Position numbers and translations under genes: made by a program | From: Craterostigma plantagineum | Lineage: Eukaryota > Streptophyta > Magnoliopsida > Lamiales > Linderniaceae | Assembly: GCA_027422505.1 (NCBI GenBank) | Contig: JAPQWV010000127.1 | Location: forward strand, 496,001 to 560,000 | Direction: 5' to 3' | DNA: 64,000 bases | Part shown: positions 23,844-35,907 of the stretch, in pieces | Layout of the letters: every line of letters starts with the position of its first letter | Numbering within the stretch: position 1 is the first letter of the stretch | Notes under the pieces: generated by a model | The model's input: only the letters and a program-made list of their open reading frames with translations | The model's database searches: none | What the model was told of the DNA's origin: nothing

Positions 23844-24370
23844 CGAGGAGCAAAAAAAACAATCCGGCCATTATCCCTCTTCTGAGTCAGAAACTCCAAC
23901 TCCAGAGTTTGTCGGACAATCATCTCATGGTATTTCTTCATTTTCTTTAAACTTAGACGACTCAGATAACTTAGTGGGTGATTCTCCTTCGGAAAGACCT
24001 ATTGGGGTGAAGAAAGCCACACTAAAAAAAAAAGATAAATGATGATACATCATCAATCATTAACACTATGCAGGAAGCAAACAATAAACTCCTTGATGAG
24101 TTGAAAAAAACAAATGAACAATTGCAACACCAACTAGAAATGCAAAACAGATCCCACGCCCTGAAAGAAATGAGGGAAGAAAATAAAATTTTGTTTCAAG
24201 ATGTCAGCTCCATAAGTGATCCAAAGGTTCGAGCATATGTTGAAGCTGAAAAGACACGCATTTTGCAAAAAAGAGCTCAACAAACTCAACAAGATTCGTT
24301 CCAACCCGATGCATTTGGCCATATTTTCAATGATATTGGAGGAAGTGATGTTGTTCTGCCTGACTATTGA
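23840..24370 (+). pseudogene. PIF/Harbinger ORF1 (NAM-associated-like) fragment
   Basis: Two frames together give SSESETPTPEF, RPIGVKKATLKKK and, after a shift in an A-rich run near 24020-24045, MQEANNKLLDELKKTNEQL and VRAYVEAEKTRIL. This is the C-terminal part of the Myb/NAM-associated ORF1 that accompanies PIF/Harbinger transposases. The N-terminal part is deleted. It has decayed. Confidence 0.75.
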
Positions 24371-24669
24371 ATATAGGATATGCAGTTGTTTTAATAATTT
24401 ATGTATTGTTTATTATTTTCTGTGTGTGTTATTTTCTACGGCATGTAATATATTGTTATTTTCGTACTAGTATGTTATTTTATCGTTTTCTTTTAGTGAC
24501 AATATTTTAAATTTTATAATTGTGTTATTGTACAACTCATAATTAAAATTAAATAAATTTAATGATTGCTTTGATAATAATAATAAAAATATAATAAAAA
24601 CAACCATAATAATAATAACACGAAAAACAACAATAATACTATAATAATGATAATAATAATAACAATATA

Positions 24670-24912
24670 CTATCTCCGTCCCACTAATTTTATCACATTT
24701 TGCCATTTCGGGCGTCCCACTAATTTTATCACCTTTCCTTATTTAGCAAAAAAACTATCACAAACAATCAATATAATAATATTAAATATTCTTAAAAGAC
24801 GTGTCAAAATATACACTTTATTACCTTTTCATTGTACTATATTATTATAATAATACCACCTTAATATCCGTGTCCACCAACATATGTGATAAAAATAACG
24901 GGACGGAGGTAG
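24670..24912 (+). mobile_element. Stowaway-like MITE copy 3, nested in Harbinger
   Basis: 243 bp, ends CTATCTCCGTCCC and GGGACGGAGGTAG, with TA flanks at 24668-24669 and 24913-24914. It shares ACTATCACAAACAATCAATA and adjoining bases with the two copies in the Mutator foldback. Simple AAT/ATA-rich repeats surround it. Confidence 0.85.
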
Positions 24913-25482
24913 TAATAATAATAATACTAATGATAATAATAATAATAAAAACAACCCATAATAATAAGACTGAAAATGATTAATTTTTGGTCAAAAATGT
25001 AACTTACCAAATAGGACTTTAACATAATTAAGTAACATTATGGGTCAAAAATCTAATTCTATCAAACTTTTTGGTTTGTGAATAGTAGAAACGCATAAAT
25101 GCGTTCAAAAAGAAAAAAAAAAAAAAAAAAAACAATCAACGCATTATGCGTTGTTATTTCAAAGTTTGGACCTTTTCTTGTACCCATTTTGGGATTTGCT
25201 GTGTCGGGTGGAGAAGCCCTGAATAAACCCGACATCTAATGGTTTCACGTGCAAATATATTTACGTCAGAGTGGTGGGATGTTGGGTGCAATAAAATCAA
25301 AACGGAAAATAAATAAAATATATGAACAGTTAATGATCCGAGTAACATCATTTAATTTCCTTGTTCTTCAATAATTCATGCCCACTGTATATATAGACTA
25401 TTTCAAAGATTATATATTTATAAATCATTCTGTTCTATATTTATTCAAAAGCCGAAATACAATAACACGAGAGATAAAAAAA

Positions 25483-27809
25483 ATGGCTATGATCATGATG
25501 AACATGTCCAAGATCGTTCTTAGCAAGCCAACTTACAGACATCTTCGTCCTTCATCGGATAATAAAGCAGTTTCAAGACGGTTAATGTGCTGTGATTCTT
25601 CTTCTCACGAAGCATCATTAACTAACAACAACACCAACGTCCATGTTGAGCATTGTCTTCATCATTGCTCTCACTCACCAGTCATACGAAGAAGATCGGG
25701 AAATTACAAGCCTCCTCTATGGGATTTTGATCGTATCCAATCTCTGAGCAGCGAATACACAGTACGAAACGAGCACAATTACATGCATAGATATGTAGAA
25801 ATTTCGTCAATTCTTGAAACTTCCTTTTTATTATTGTTCGAGCGTTGCTGTGTAATAGGAAGAGGTATACCTCGAAAGGGCTGCTGAGCTGAAGATGGAG
25901 GTGAAGAAGATGCTCACAGAGGAGAAGAGGTCGGCCGTGGATGAACTGAAGTTTGTAGACGACTTGAGAATGTTAGGAGTTCATCATCACTTCGAGGATG
26001 AAATCGAGTCGATCTTGAATCACATCTACGAAGGTAAGTATTCCCATCAGCAAGTGGAAGAAGAAGAAGATGCAGGCTTGTACTCGACGGCTCTTAGGTT
26101 CAGAGTCCTCAGGGAAAATGGGTTTAGCGTAGGCGAAGGTGTAGAAAATCTCCATTGAAATGCACATATAGAGCCTTATTTTTTTAATCAATCATTTGAT
26201 CGATGTGATCTGCAGAAGTATTCGATCGTTTCAAGAATGAGAAGGGTGAATTCGAGGAGAGTGTAGCCAGAGAAACGAAGGGATTGCTCGAATTATACGA
26301 AGCTTCTTACCTGATGACAGAAGGCGAAGATACATTGGAGTTGGCCCGAGAATTCTCCACGAGTTGTCTGAAGAAAAAGCTCGACGACGATGATAGCCTT
26401 TCGTCTCTCGTGCACCGAGCTTTGGAGCTTCCTATTCACTGGAGAGTTCAAAGGCCAAACGTTAGATGGTACGTTGATGCATACGAAAGAAGGGAAGATA
26501 AGAACGAAACGGTACTCAAATTTGCGAAAATGGACTTCAACATCATTCAAGCTTCGTACCAGGAAGAACTGAAACAAGTTTCAAGGTGACTGACTGCTAA
26601 AAATATTTCTCTTTTTTCTAACTACATATGCATCTACCTGTAAGAAAGAATGCACAGATGGTGGAAGCAGACACGCCTTGCTGAGAAATTACCATTTGCA
26701 AGGGACAGAATTGTGGAGAATTACTACTGGACTATTGGCGTGCTCTGCCATCCTCGGTACGCACGTACGAGGATCATGGCTGCAAAGGTCAACGCTTTAA
26801 TTACGACGATCGACGATGTATTCGATGTGTATGGTACAATGGAAGAGCTACAGCTTTTCAATGATGTGATTCAGAGGTACGTAGAAATACATTACGAGCT
26901 CTGCCTTCTCATTCCTACATGTAATAACATGGAATGTCTCTTGTTTTTCAGATGGGACATGGATGCTATAGATAAACTTCCAGTCTATATGCAGTTTTGC
27001 TTTCTATCACTGAACAACTTCGTCAATGAAATGGCATACGACGTTCTCAAACAGCAAGGTATTCTCATCGTCAAGCACTTGCGAAAATCGGTAAGAGCAG
27101 AGCCCTCTTATCTATCTATTTCCGGAAATTATTCGCGTTCATAGCTGAAATAAAAATCATTCTGTTGCAGTGGGCTGATTTATGCAATACATACCTACAA
27201 GAAGCAAAATGGTTTTCGATTGGGTATACACCGAGTTTCAACGAATACATCGACAACGCATGGATCTCAATATCAGCTCCTGTTATTCTATCCCACGAGT
27301 ACTTTGACATCACGAGTCCTATACGCGAAGAAGCTGTTGAATCACTGTACAAATACCACGATGTAGTAAGGCATTCTGCAATGCTTCTAAGGCTAGCTAA
27401 TGATCTGGGAACTTCAGCAGTAAGTGCATCTCACACACAAAAGTAGACATTACGCATCATCGTTGATGAAAGATTAATTTTTAATCATCAATAGGTGGAG
27501 TTGAAAAGAGGGGACGTACCAAAGTCTGTGGAGTGTTATATGGCCGAGAACGGCGCTTCTCAAGAACAGGCGAGAGAGTACATAATACTTCTGATCAAAG
27601 AGACATGGAAGAAGATGAATAAAGAAAGATTTATTGCTGTAAATGGTTCTCCATTTTCCCAGGCGTTCATAACAAGTGCTGTTGATCTTGGTCGAATGGC
27701 ACAGAATATGTATTACCATGGAGACGGTCATGGAACTCAAAATTATGGGATCAAGGATCAGATTTCTGGTGTTATATTTGAGCCTATTTTTATAGAGAGT
27801 GTCGACTGA
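25483..27809 (+). CDS. TPS-b monoterpene synthase, copy B
   Basis: Tandem sister of the gene at 18737-21068, very similar in exons and introns. Exons 25483-25761, 25859-26138, 26216-26585, 26658-26876, 26952-27090, 27171-27419 and 27495-27809 join in frame to 616 residues. The start is the ATG at 25483, about 60 bp after the TATA box; the open frame further upstream precedes that box. Motifs are intact: [16 protein letters not shown] (362-366) and NDLGTSAVE (506-514). Differences from copy A include one extra Glu in exon 2, scattered substitutions in helices and active-site neighbourhood (ILCHPRY against VRYHPRY), and a C-terminus extended by ESVD through a small indel at the stop. Expected to be plastidial; the product is undetermined. 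Confidence 0.93.
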
Positions 27810-28369
27810 ATCGACGACGAAGATGAGTGATGTAAAAGCTCAACTTTTATATATAGTTTTATGATGTCGAAGTTCAGTTTAAACTTACGTATGGATGAGC
27901 TGAGAGATCTTCTTTACCAGCCATACTAAGATTTTAAGATATTTGTCAAAAGAATTTCTACTGCACAGTAGAAAGAGATATTGACAATGAAGAAGATGAT
28001 ACTAATGAGAATCATGACAAGAAATATTTGTTCAGAGAAATTTTTATTGCACCACAGAAGATAATTGGACAACGAAGAATCGCTTGCTTCATACAGATTG
28101 GATGGATTGTCCCGGGGCCCGGCCCGGCCCGGCCCGACACTACCAGCGATTTTGTGTTGGTCAATCACATATAATGTGTGTGTGAGCATAAAAGGCTTTA
28201 AAAAAATCTCACGCTTTTAACCTCGTACGCAAGTTTCGCCAGCTCTAAGGAAAAGATCGCAGAAGCTCAACACCGCCCAATCGCAAACCCTCCAAATCGG
28301 GGTTTTGAGGATTGTCCACCGAAGCATCACTCCCTTGCACGAATCGGACCTCGACCATTGTCAATCGAG
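27810..28369. promoter_or_regulatory. TPS-B 3' flank and DRP3 promoter/leader
   Basis: The duplicated TPS 3' flank ends at about 28045. Between 28110 and 28137 there is a GC-rich run of tandem GGCCC units (GGGGCCCGGCCCGGCCCGGC), unlike its AT-rich surroundings. GGCCC-type motifs are common in promoters of housekeeping plant genes. The rest is the DRP3 leader. Confidence 0.5.
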
Positions 28370-31300
28370 ATGGCCGAAGAGCAGTCGCCGGCGTCGTCGA
28401 GCTCCGCGCCGCCCGCCCCGCCGCTCGGGAGCTCCGTAATACCGATCGTCAACAAACTGCAAGACATCTTCGCGCAGTTGGGGAGTCAGTCGACGATCGA
28501 ACTGCCTCAGGTGGCCGTCGTCGGTAGCCAGAGCAGCGGGAAATCGAGCGTGCTGGAGGCGCTCGTCGGACGCGATTTCCTGCCACGTGGCAACGACATA
28601 TGCACACGCCGTCCGCTCGTTCTGCAGCTCGTTCAGATTAAGAGGAAGTCCGATGGAACCGAGGAGGAGTGGGGCGAGTTCCTGCACCTGCACAATAGGA
28701 AGTTCTTCGATTTTGCTGAAATTAGGAGAGAAATACAGGTCTTGTTTGGTTTGCGGCTTTTATGTGTTGCATGATGCTGGATCTGCGTTGGTAAAATTTT
28801 GTTCTGAGCTTTGTCGGACAACTCGAACTCATTGAATGGGAAATTTTGTTGGTCGATGGCCTCTATAATCTAAACATATGACCCAATTGCATCTCAATTG
28901 TATTGCAATATGATAGACTTTGATATGCTTGATAGAGTTCACCTAATGCTGCTGTTGATTGTTGACTGTGAATGGAAATTACTTGAATGAGATGGGGTGC
29001 ATTCTGAGCTTGAGCTTGATCATGATTTTTTTCCCGGTCCCAGGGTATCCCTCATCAAGCCCAAAATATTGACTTGAGTATTACGTAGTTTTGAGTTTAA
29101 TTCAATGGGTCTGATTTCTGACCATGAATATTTAAAACGAACTGATTCCTGATTATATTCTATGGTGTTTAGGCTGAAACAGAAAGGGAAGCTGGTGGAA
29201 ACAAAGGTGTGTCCGACAAGCAGATTCGTCTGAAGATTTACTCGCCAAATGTTCTTGACATGACTCTTGTGGATCTTCCTGGATTAACGAAAGTTCCAGT
29301 TGGCGATCAGCCATCCGATATCGAGGCACGTATTAGGACAATGATTATGTCTTACATTAAGCTTCCTAGTTGTCTAATACTGGCTGTGACCCCTGGAAAT
29401 GCCGATTTGGCAAACTCGGATGCTCTTCAAATGGCTGGAACTGTTGATCCTGACGGTGCGTTTTGTTCCAACTTTTTCACATGTTTGTCAAAGAACTGTT
29501 TTGTAGAATTTATAACAGTAGTGTGGAGCTGGATTCTGTTTTTTTGGTCTCAAACTGCCAAGTTCTTTAATGCAGGTTATCGAACGATCGGTGTGATTAC
29601 AAAGGTGAAAATCATGCTGCTTGATTTTTTGTATTTTCGTTTTGTTCTGCTCCTTAAATATGCTGCATTTCAAGGTTATTCTTTGCTTCTTCAGTTGGAT
29701 ATTATGGATAGGGGTACAGATGCACGGAATTTTTTGCTTGGAAAAGTGATTCCTCTTCGGCTTGGTTATGTGGGTGTTGTGAATAGAAGTCAACAGGTAA
29801 GTTTCTCTTATAATGAAATTGACGGACTAGAATATTTTGTCTTATCCCAATTTTTCTTTTAAGAACTCATCGATTTTATTCATTTTAGTAGTATTTTAAT
29901 GTATTCATAGTAGTAGGAGTTTGCATATCCAAATATTCATTTTGGAATTTGTTTCTGATTATTTGAATGTGGAAATATTGTTCTCATAATGGTTGAGTTG
30001 TTCTATACAGGACATTCTAAGTAACACAAGCATCAAAAGTGCACTAATAGAGGAAGAGAAGTTTTTTCGCAGTCGCCCAGTATGTCCTTGAATGCGGCAT
30101 TAAACTTTGATATTTAGCTCTCTGTGGACTTGAATAATTAGGCCTTATTTGTAGGTGTATCGTGATCTTGCTGATCGTTGTGGGATTCCGCAGTTAGCCA
30201 AGAAGTTGAATCAGGTAATTTATAGACAACACTCTAGTTATGTGTACTGTATCTGTATTAATAAAAGCGGTGTCTATGCTGACTTACTTCTTCAATAAAT
30301 CGATACATGCTTATCTTGTAGGACCCTTTTTTCTGAACTTCTAAAATATAACGACCCAAGGGTATTATTGATAGCCAGTTGCATGGTAACGGATCTCTTC
30401 TCAACATGCAGATTCTAGTGCAGCACATCAAGACACTTCTTCCTGGCTTGAAGTCGCGCATTAGTAATTCCCTTGTTTCAGTCGCAAAGGAGCATGCTAG
30501 CTATGGAGAGATTACTGAATCAAAGGTGTGATTCATCTATATAATCATGTTAGATAACCATGATATAGATGCATTGTATTTCTGTACGTGCTAAGTTTTT
30601 ATGTTATTGGAGTAACATTAAATGGTGTAATATTCGTCGAGTTGTAAGACGTCCTTTCAGATAGGTCCTGTTGTTAACTTTTGATGTAAAATGTTGAGTC
30701 TGATTAGTTTACCTCGATGAGATGAACAGGCTGGTCAGGGGGCACTTCTCCTCAACATTCTTTCTAAATACTCCGAAGGTAATGAATTGCAACTCTATTT
30801 CAATAACTAAACTATAATGAGTTAAATCATTTGCAGGATTGTCATTTTTTGCAGTTTGCTCTTCCATGTATCTTTTTCTTTATTATTGGAGAGAGATTTT
30901 TGCATTTGTCAGCTAGAGCTGTCTGCTCGTTGTCTACTCTGCTTAGGAATCCTTCTTCCAAAGCTAATTTTTACTTACTCTTTCCATCAACTGCTCATTG
31001 TGAAAATTTCCGACAATATCATATAACTAATTTGACGATGACCTAAGGTCTCCATCCAAAGGCAAAATACCTACCTGCTCGAATTGACGCAATTTATTTG
31101 CTTAGCAGTTGAACATTTACATATTTATCTCTATATTTAGTGAGGCTTGTCTCCTAAATGAATTATGAATTTAAGCTAGTTCCTTAATAGTTGTTGTTGC
31201 AAACAGCATTCTCTTCGATGATAGAAGGGAAAAATGAAGAAATGTCGACGTCCGAGCTGTCTGGTGGAGCAAGGATCCATTATATTTTTCAAAACATTTT

Positions 31301-34300
31301 TGTAACGAGCTTAGAGGTTAGTTTTTTCAATTGTGTACTACGAACATCAGTGGTCTGATTTTGCACTTTATTTGTTTTCCTTCGCTAATTTCCCACGTTA
31401 GAAATATCAGCTGATTTAGCATAGTCTAAATATAGTAATTGATTCGCTTTGCTTTCAGGATTAGTTTTTACTGGTTAATGATGTTTGGAAGTTTTGAAGG
31501 TGCAGATGCTTTGTTTGATAATGAATTGTAGGCTAATGGAGTATCAAGGAATTTTTTTCACAAGTATAGTATTTATCTGTTCTTCCTTCCACTATTAATG
31601 TTGTTTGCATGTGATAGAGGATTGATCAAAAGGTTTTCTGTCCCGCAATTCTTGCTGCTGCTCTTCTTAAGAAGTAATTCTGTTAATATCAGCTTCTTTG
31701 CTTTCTCATATGACACATCAAGCAAACTTCCTCCTGCAGGATGTTGATCCCTGTGAGGATTTAACTGATGATGATATCCGAACTGCTATTCAAAATGCCA
31801 CTGGTCCCAGATCTGCGTTGTTTGTCCCTGAAGTAGGTCTTAATGAGTAATATATTTTATTTTGGATCATTCTGAATTCCTTTTTTGGATGCTCCCTGTT
31901 CTATTGTATATTTTTATATGCATCCCAAATGAATACAAACTTCCAGGTTCCTTTTGAAGTCCTTGTTAGAAGACAGATTGCACGTTTGTTGGATCCAAGT
32001 CTCCAATGCGCCAGATTTATTTATGATGAGCTGGTAAAGGTATGTGCTTGAGGAGCCATTTCCACTCGTTTGTGATCTTTCTTTTATCGATATTAACCCA
32101 TTAGTTCTTTTAGATGAGCCATCGCTGCATGGTGAATGAGCTCCAGCGGTTTCCCGTCCTCCGCAAACGAATGGATGAGGTCATTGGAAATTTTCTGCGG
32201 GAAGGTCTTGAGCCATCAGAGACAATGATCGGGCATATTATTGAGATGGAGGTTTGTGCTAATCTGAACAACTCTGCAGTCTGATATAAGATCGTTTGGG
32301 ATCATCTGTATCCTGCCCTTTGATATTGAATTATATAGCTTCCATTTCTTATGAATACTTGCCAAATTTTGTTTCGATCCAAATTAGTTCCTAGCCGTAT
32401 ATTTAAGTGCAAAGTTGTTAAATAAAATGCAAACACGATTCAGATCATGCCCAAAGCCACACTCCACATATTACGAGGATCGAGCTAAATTCTACCTATT
32501 GCTTTAATTTCAACGATTTACTATATGCCTGGTTTATCTTCCTATTCATATGGTACTCTCATGGACGGTTGAATTTTGTGTTCTGTAGATGGATTACATT
32601 AATACTTCCCACCCGAATTTCGTTGGTGGAAGTAAAGCTGTTGAGGTGGCTTGGCAGCAGATAAAGTCCTCTAGGATTTCTGCAACCAATCCAAAGCAAA
32701 AGGTCAATGAGTGTTGCCTTTGTATCTCATCTCCATTTGTTGTTGACCATTTGCTCATTACGCTATGGTCTGTTAAATTTATTAGGATTCGGTGGAGGCT
32801 CCAAACTCAGAGAGAAATCTCAAGTCTCGGGGCATCCTTGCACGGCAGGTTAATGGAACTGTTCCAGAGCAGGTAAGATTCTGTTAGTGTTCGAATCTCA
32901 TTTCGCTAGCTTCACAATGTTAATGATTCTGTTAGAAATTTAATTTTATTTTTGTTCTCCCTCCATAGGACAAGGGTGTTCGGCCTGTAACGGATTCTGA
33001 AAAAACGACACCTTCTGGTTCAAACTGGGGAATATCTTCCATTTTCGGAGTGACTCGCCAGCCTCTTAAAGAAAACTCACCTAACAAGCCACTCACTGAA
33101 CCTCTTCAGAGCATGGACCCAGGTGTTTCAATGATACATTTGAGGGAGGTATGTTTACTTTCTACTCTTTAATGTGACCGTAATATTAAACTTTTCAGTT
33201 GTTTGTATGACTGCATCTAACTTGGTCCGCATATCAATCTGTTTATAATCTACTCTTTGAAAGCCCCCTAGTGTATTAAGGCCATCAGAGACCCAATCTG
33301 ATCAAGAAGCTGTGGAGATTACTGTCACAAAGTTGTTGTTAAGGTCTTATTATGACATTGTGCGGAAGAACATTGAGGATTCTGTACCTAAAGCCATCAT
33401 GCATTTTCTGGTAATTGATCTTCGTTCTTGTAATTTCCTGTTATACTTGTTATGTTTGTCAAATACTTATGCTAGCTGATACATTTACAAACCTTCATTG
33501 TTTCAAATATTATCTCAGGTGAACCACACCAAGCGTGAGCTGCATAATGTTTTCATTAAAAATCTTTACCGGTATGTTTGCTATATGAGCTTTTCTTTAT
33601 ACAATTACTGTGATTAAGTTATGTGAGAGGACACTGACATGAATAGTCCATTTTATCCAGAGTATTGGCCATTAGTCTAGTACTAAAATAGTAAATATGT
33701 CAGATATCTATCGTAGGAGCATTTTGTGTTTCCTCAGTATGTATATGACCCCATTCAGTTAGTAGAATGATTTATATTGTTTCTATTTCAACAGGGACGA
33801 CTTGTTTGGAGATATGTTGCAGGAACCAGATGAGATAGCAACGAAAAGGAAGCGTACCCGTGAGACACTCCGTGTTCTTCAGCAAGCTTTCCGGGTTAGT
33901 ACTTGAATTTTTTTTTTCAAATCAGATAAATGGCCGCTCTTTACTGCTCCACACATTGAATTACTGTTGAAGGTGGTAAGGCAAACTTATCATTAGCGAA
34001 ACAGAAGCTTCTGAATGAAATGCACCATTTGTCGAACACACTTGTGTGTATTTGATGAATCTGTGATTTTCATATCTCCTTTCGCAGACCCTCGATGAAC
34101 TGCCACTCGAAGCAGAATCTGTGGAGAGAGGTCACAACATGAGTAGTGATCCAACTGGCCTACCGAAGATCCATGGTCTTTCATCATCTTTCTATCACGG
34201 TTTCAACGAGTCTTACAGTGCTTCCCCCAAAAATCAAAGAACTCGTAAGTCGTCGCGCTCTGGTGAGAATACTGATTCGAATGGCTCTGGTCGTGGTTCT

Positions 34301-34321
34301 TATTCATCAGGCGATATATGA
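28370..34321 (+). CDS. DRP3: dynamin-related protein DRP3
   Basis: Large GTPase that constricts mitochondria and peroxisomes. Nineteen exons join in frame: 28370-28738, 29173-29455, 29576-29604, 29695-29796, 30011-30079, 30155-30214, 30412-30525, 30730-30778, 31207-31316, 31740-31832, 31947-32039, 32114-32251, 32589-32702, 32786-32872, 32969-33148, 33264-33410, 33519-33571, 33795-33894, 34088-34321. The protein has 807 residues, about the length of Arabidopsis DRP3A. G1 is GSQSSGKSS (52-60), G3 DLPGLTKV, and G4 TKLDIMDRG, split by an intron. The middle domain has [15 protein letters not shown]; the C-terminal GTPase effector domain has [20 protein letters not shown]. No PH domain or transit peptide is present, as expected for DRP3. 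Whether it is the A or B type is open. Confidence 0.95.
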
Positions 34322-35907
34322 GTTGGTTACTTGGGAATGCATGGAAAAGTTTCTTCTTGAAATAAGGATTGAGATTCGTTTCCAGCAAATGAAGAACCTC
34401 ATTTTGGAAGTTTGACTACATATTTTTTCTCTATTAGCTGCTTTAATATAGGATATTCTTTAGTCCTTACCATCTAATATGGGCAGTCTGGTTGTGAATT
34501 ATATATAAGAGATGCACTCTGTTTTTGGTACAACGTTATTGTACCAAAATATCATATGCATTTTGTGAATATCATATGCATTTACCCACATTATTGTAGA
34601 AAGCCAAATACCAAATTCGAAAGAGATAAGGAGAGAGAAAATGGCCCATATTTATTTTAAAGCCCAGCCTACATTAATTGTAGAAGGCCCAATTGTAGTA
34701 TATGTAGAGAAAGGAAACCTTCTCTTCTCTCTCCATTTCTTCGGCCGATAGGAGGAAAATGCAATATGAGTTTTGTATTTCGACTTGAGTGATAAAATAC
34801 CTTTTTGTATGTATAAATTATAACCCACTAATGTATTGGTAAGTGATGGCGATGGGTAGTTTAGTTCGGTCTTGTGATTTAACGTCAAATTATCTCTCCA
34901 CAAGTCTTCAGCTAAGAATATAATATATCAACTACTCTATCGTAAACTTCCCGGAAAAGCCGACGGTGGGTTCCATATGGGAAAAAACGTAAATGATATA
35001 ACACACAAAGGCAAGCAAGAAAGACAAACGAGAGGCATATTCAATAAATTTCCATAGTCTCTATCAGCGAACCAGTGCCGAAAGTTACTACTATATTCAT
35101 GTATCCTATCCTCTCAAGAAAGGGTAAAAAAAAAAATGCAAACGTATACGAAAAGATTAGAGCAGAGAAGAAGTAACCGAACGTTTGATGGAAACAGATG
35201 CGAGATATTTCATCAAATAATTGATAGTAGGCCCCACCATCCATAAACCATATAACAACATCCAAGAGTCGGACAACCTAATCCTATCCACTTCAAAGCT
35301 CAAGTAAACGATTAAGGTCGTCTTTATTTAACTTAACCAAAAGAATTAAAAAGGAAACATAACGCGGCCGCCGCCGCACAGCTGTGTCGCGAAGCAGTCA
35401 GTGGGTAACACCAATCACCACAATGATATGGCCTAGTTATATAGTCATTAGGTCAACAATCTTATAATTTCTTAGATATTTCACCATAAGATAACATTCA
35501 AAACCCAATCTTTTTCTACAGCTCAACCCCACCATGAAAAGGACTTACGCCACCTACACACACAGCATTTTAATTGCCAAACCATACTCAACTTTCTACC
35601 ATCGTGCGCCAGAAAGACAACACAGCCAAACCAAAGGACGAAATGGATTACTCAAGTGCTTCCCTCAAACTCGAAGGTCGAAGAGAATTCGACTTATTCT
35701 CTTCAGCATTACAGAAATTAGACCAACTCCTCGAAAACATGTAAAATTGGAAACCAAGAATCAATCCACCATATAATAGAAGCACCTCGAATATTATTTA
35801 TTACCAAGTAAAATGATAACACTCATAAAACAAAACACATAACAATGATAATAAAGACGTTTAACAACAAAAAGCAAATATCTTACGGGCGGTCAACACA
35901 ATCACAA
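34322..35907. other. convergent intergenic region, DRP3 and PB1 gene 3' ends
   Basis: About 1.6 kb between two genes that point at each other. It holds both 3' UTRs and a direct repeat of ATATCATATGCATTT at about 34550-34580. No coding resemblance is seen; the short open frames here are likely chance. Confidence 0.5.

Larger units (their letters stand above)
22918..25219. mobile_element. decayed PIF/Harbinger DNA transposon
   Basis: 2.3 kb inserted in the upstream region of TPS-B. Comparison with the paralogous upstream of TPS-A (GTAAATAAACCCGAC) shows the empty site. Here GTAA precedes the insert and TGAATAAACCC follows it, consistent with a TAA target duplication with one later change. The ends, GATCATCTCCAATCGA and TCGGGTGGAGAAGCCC (its complement GGGCTTCTCCACCCGA), match at about 11 of 16 positions. 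Inside are a 3' transposase fragment (minus) and an ORF1 fragment (plus) fused by internal deletion, plus a Stowaway-like MITE. Confidence 0.85.

Noticed and set aside
24467..24983. AAT/ATA-rich stretch as possible centromeric or satellite DNA
   Set aside because: It is simple-sequence DNA around a nested MITE within one Harbinger element, not a satellite array.
25378..25482. Longer N-terminus for TPS-B from the upstream open frame
   Set aside because: The TATA-like TTTATAAATC at 25418-25427 lies inside it, and copy A starts at the matching ATG after its own TATA box.
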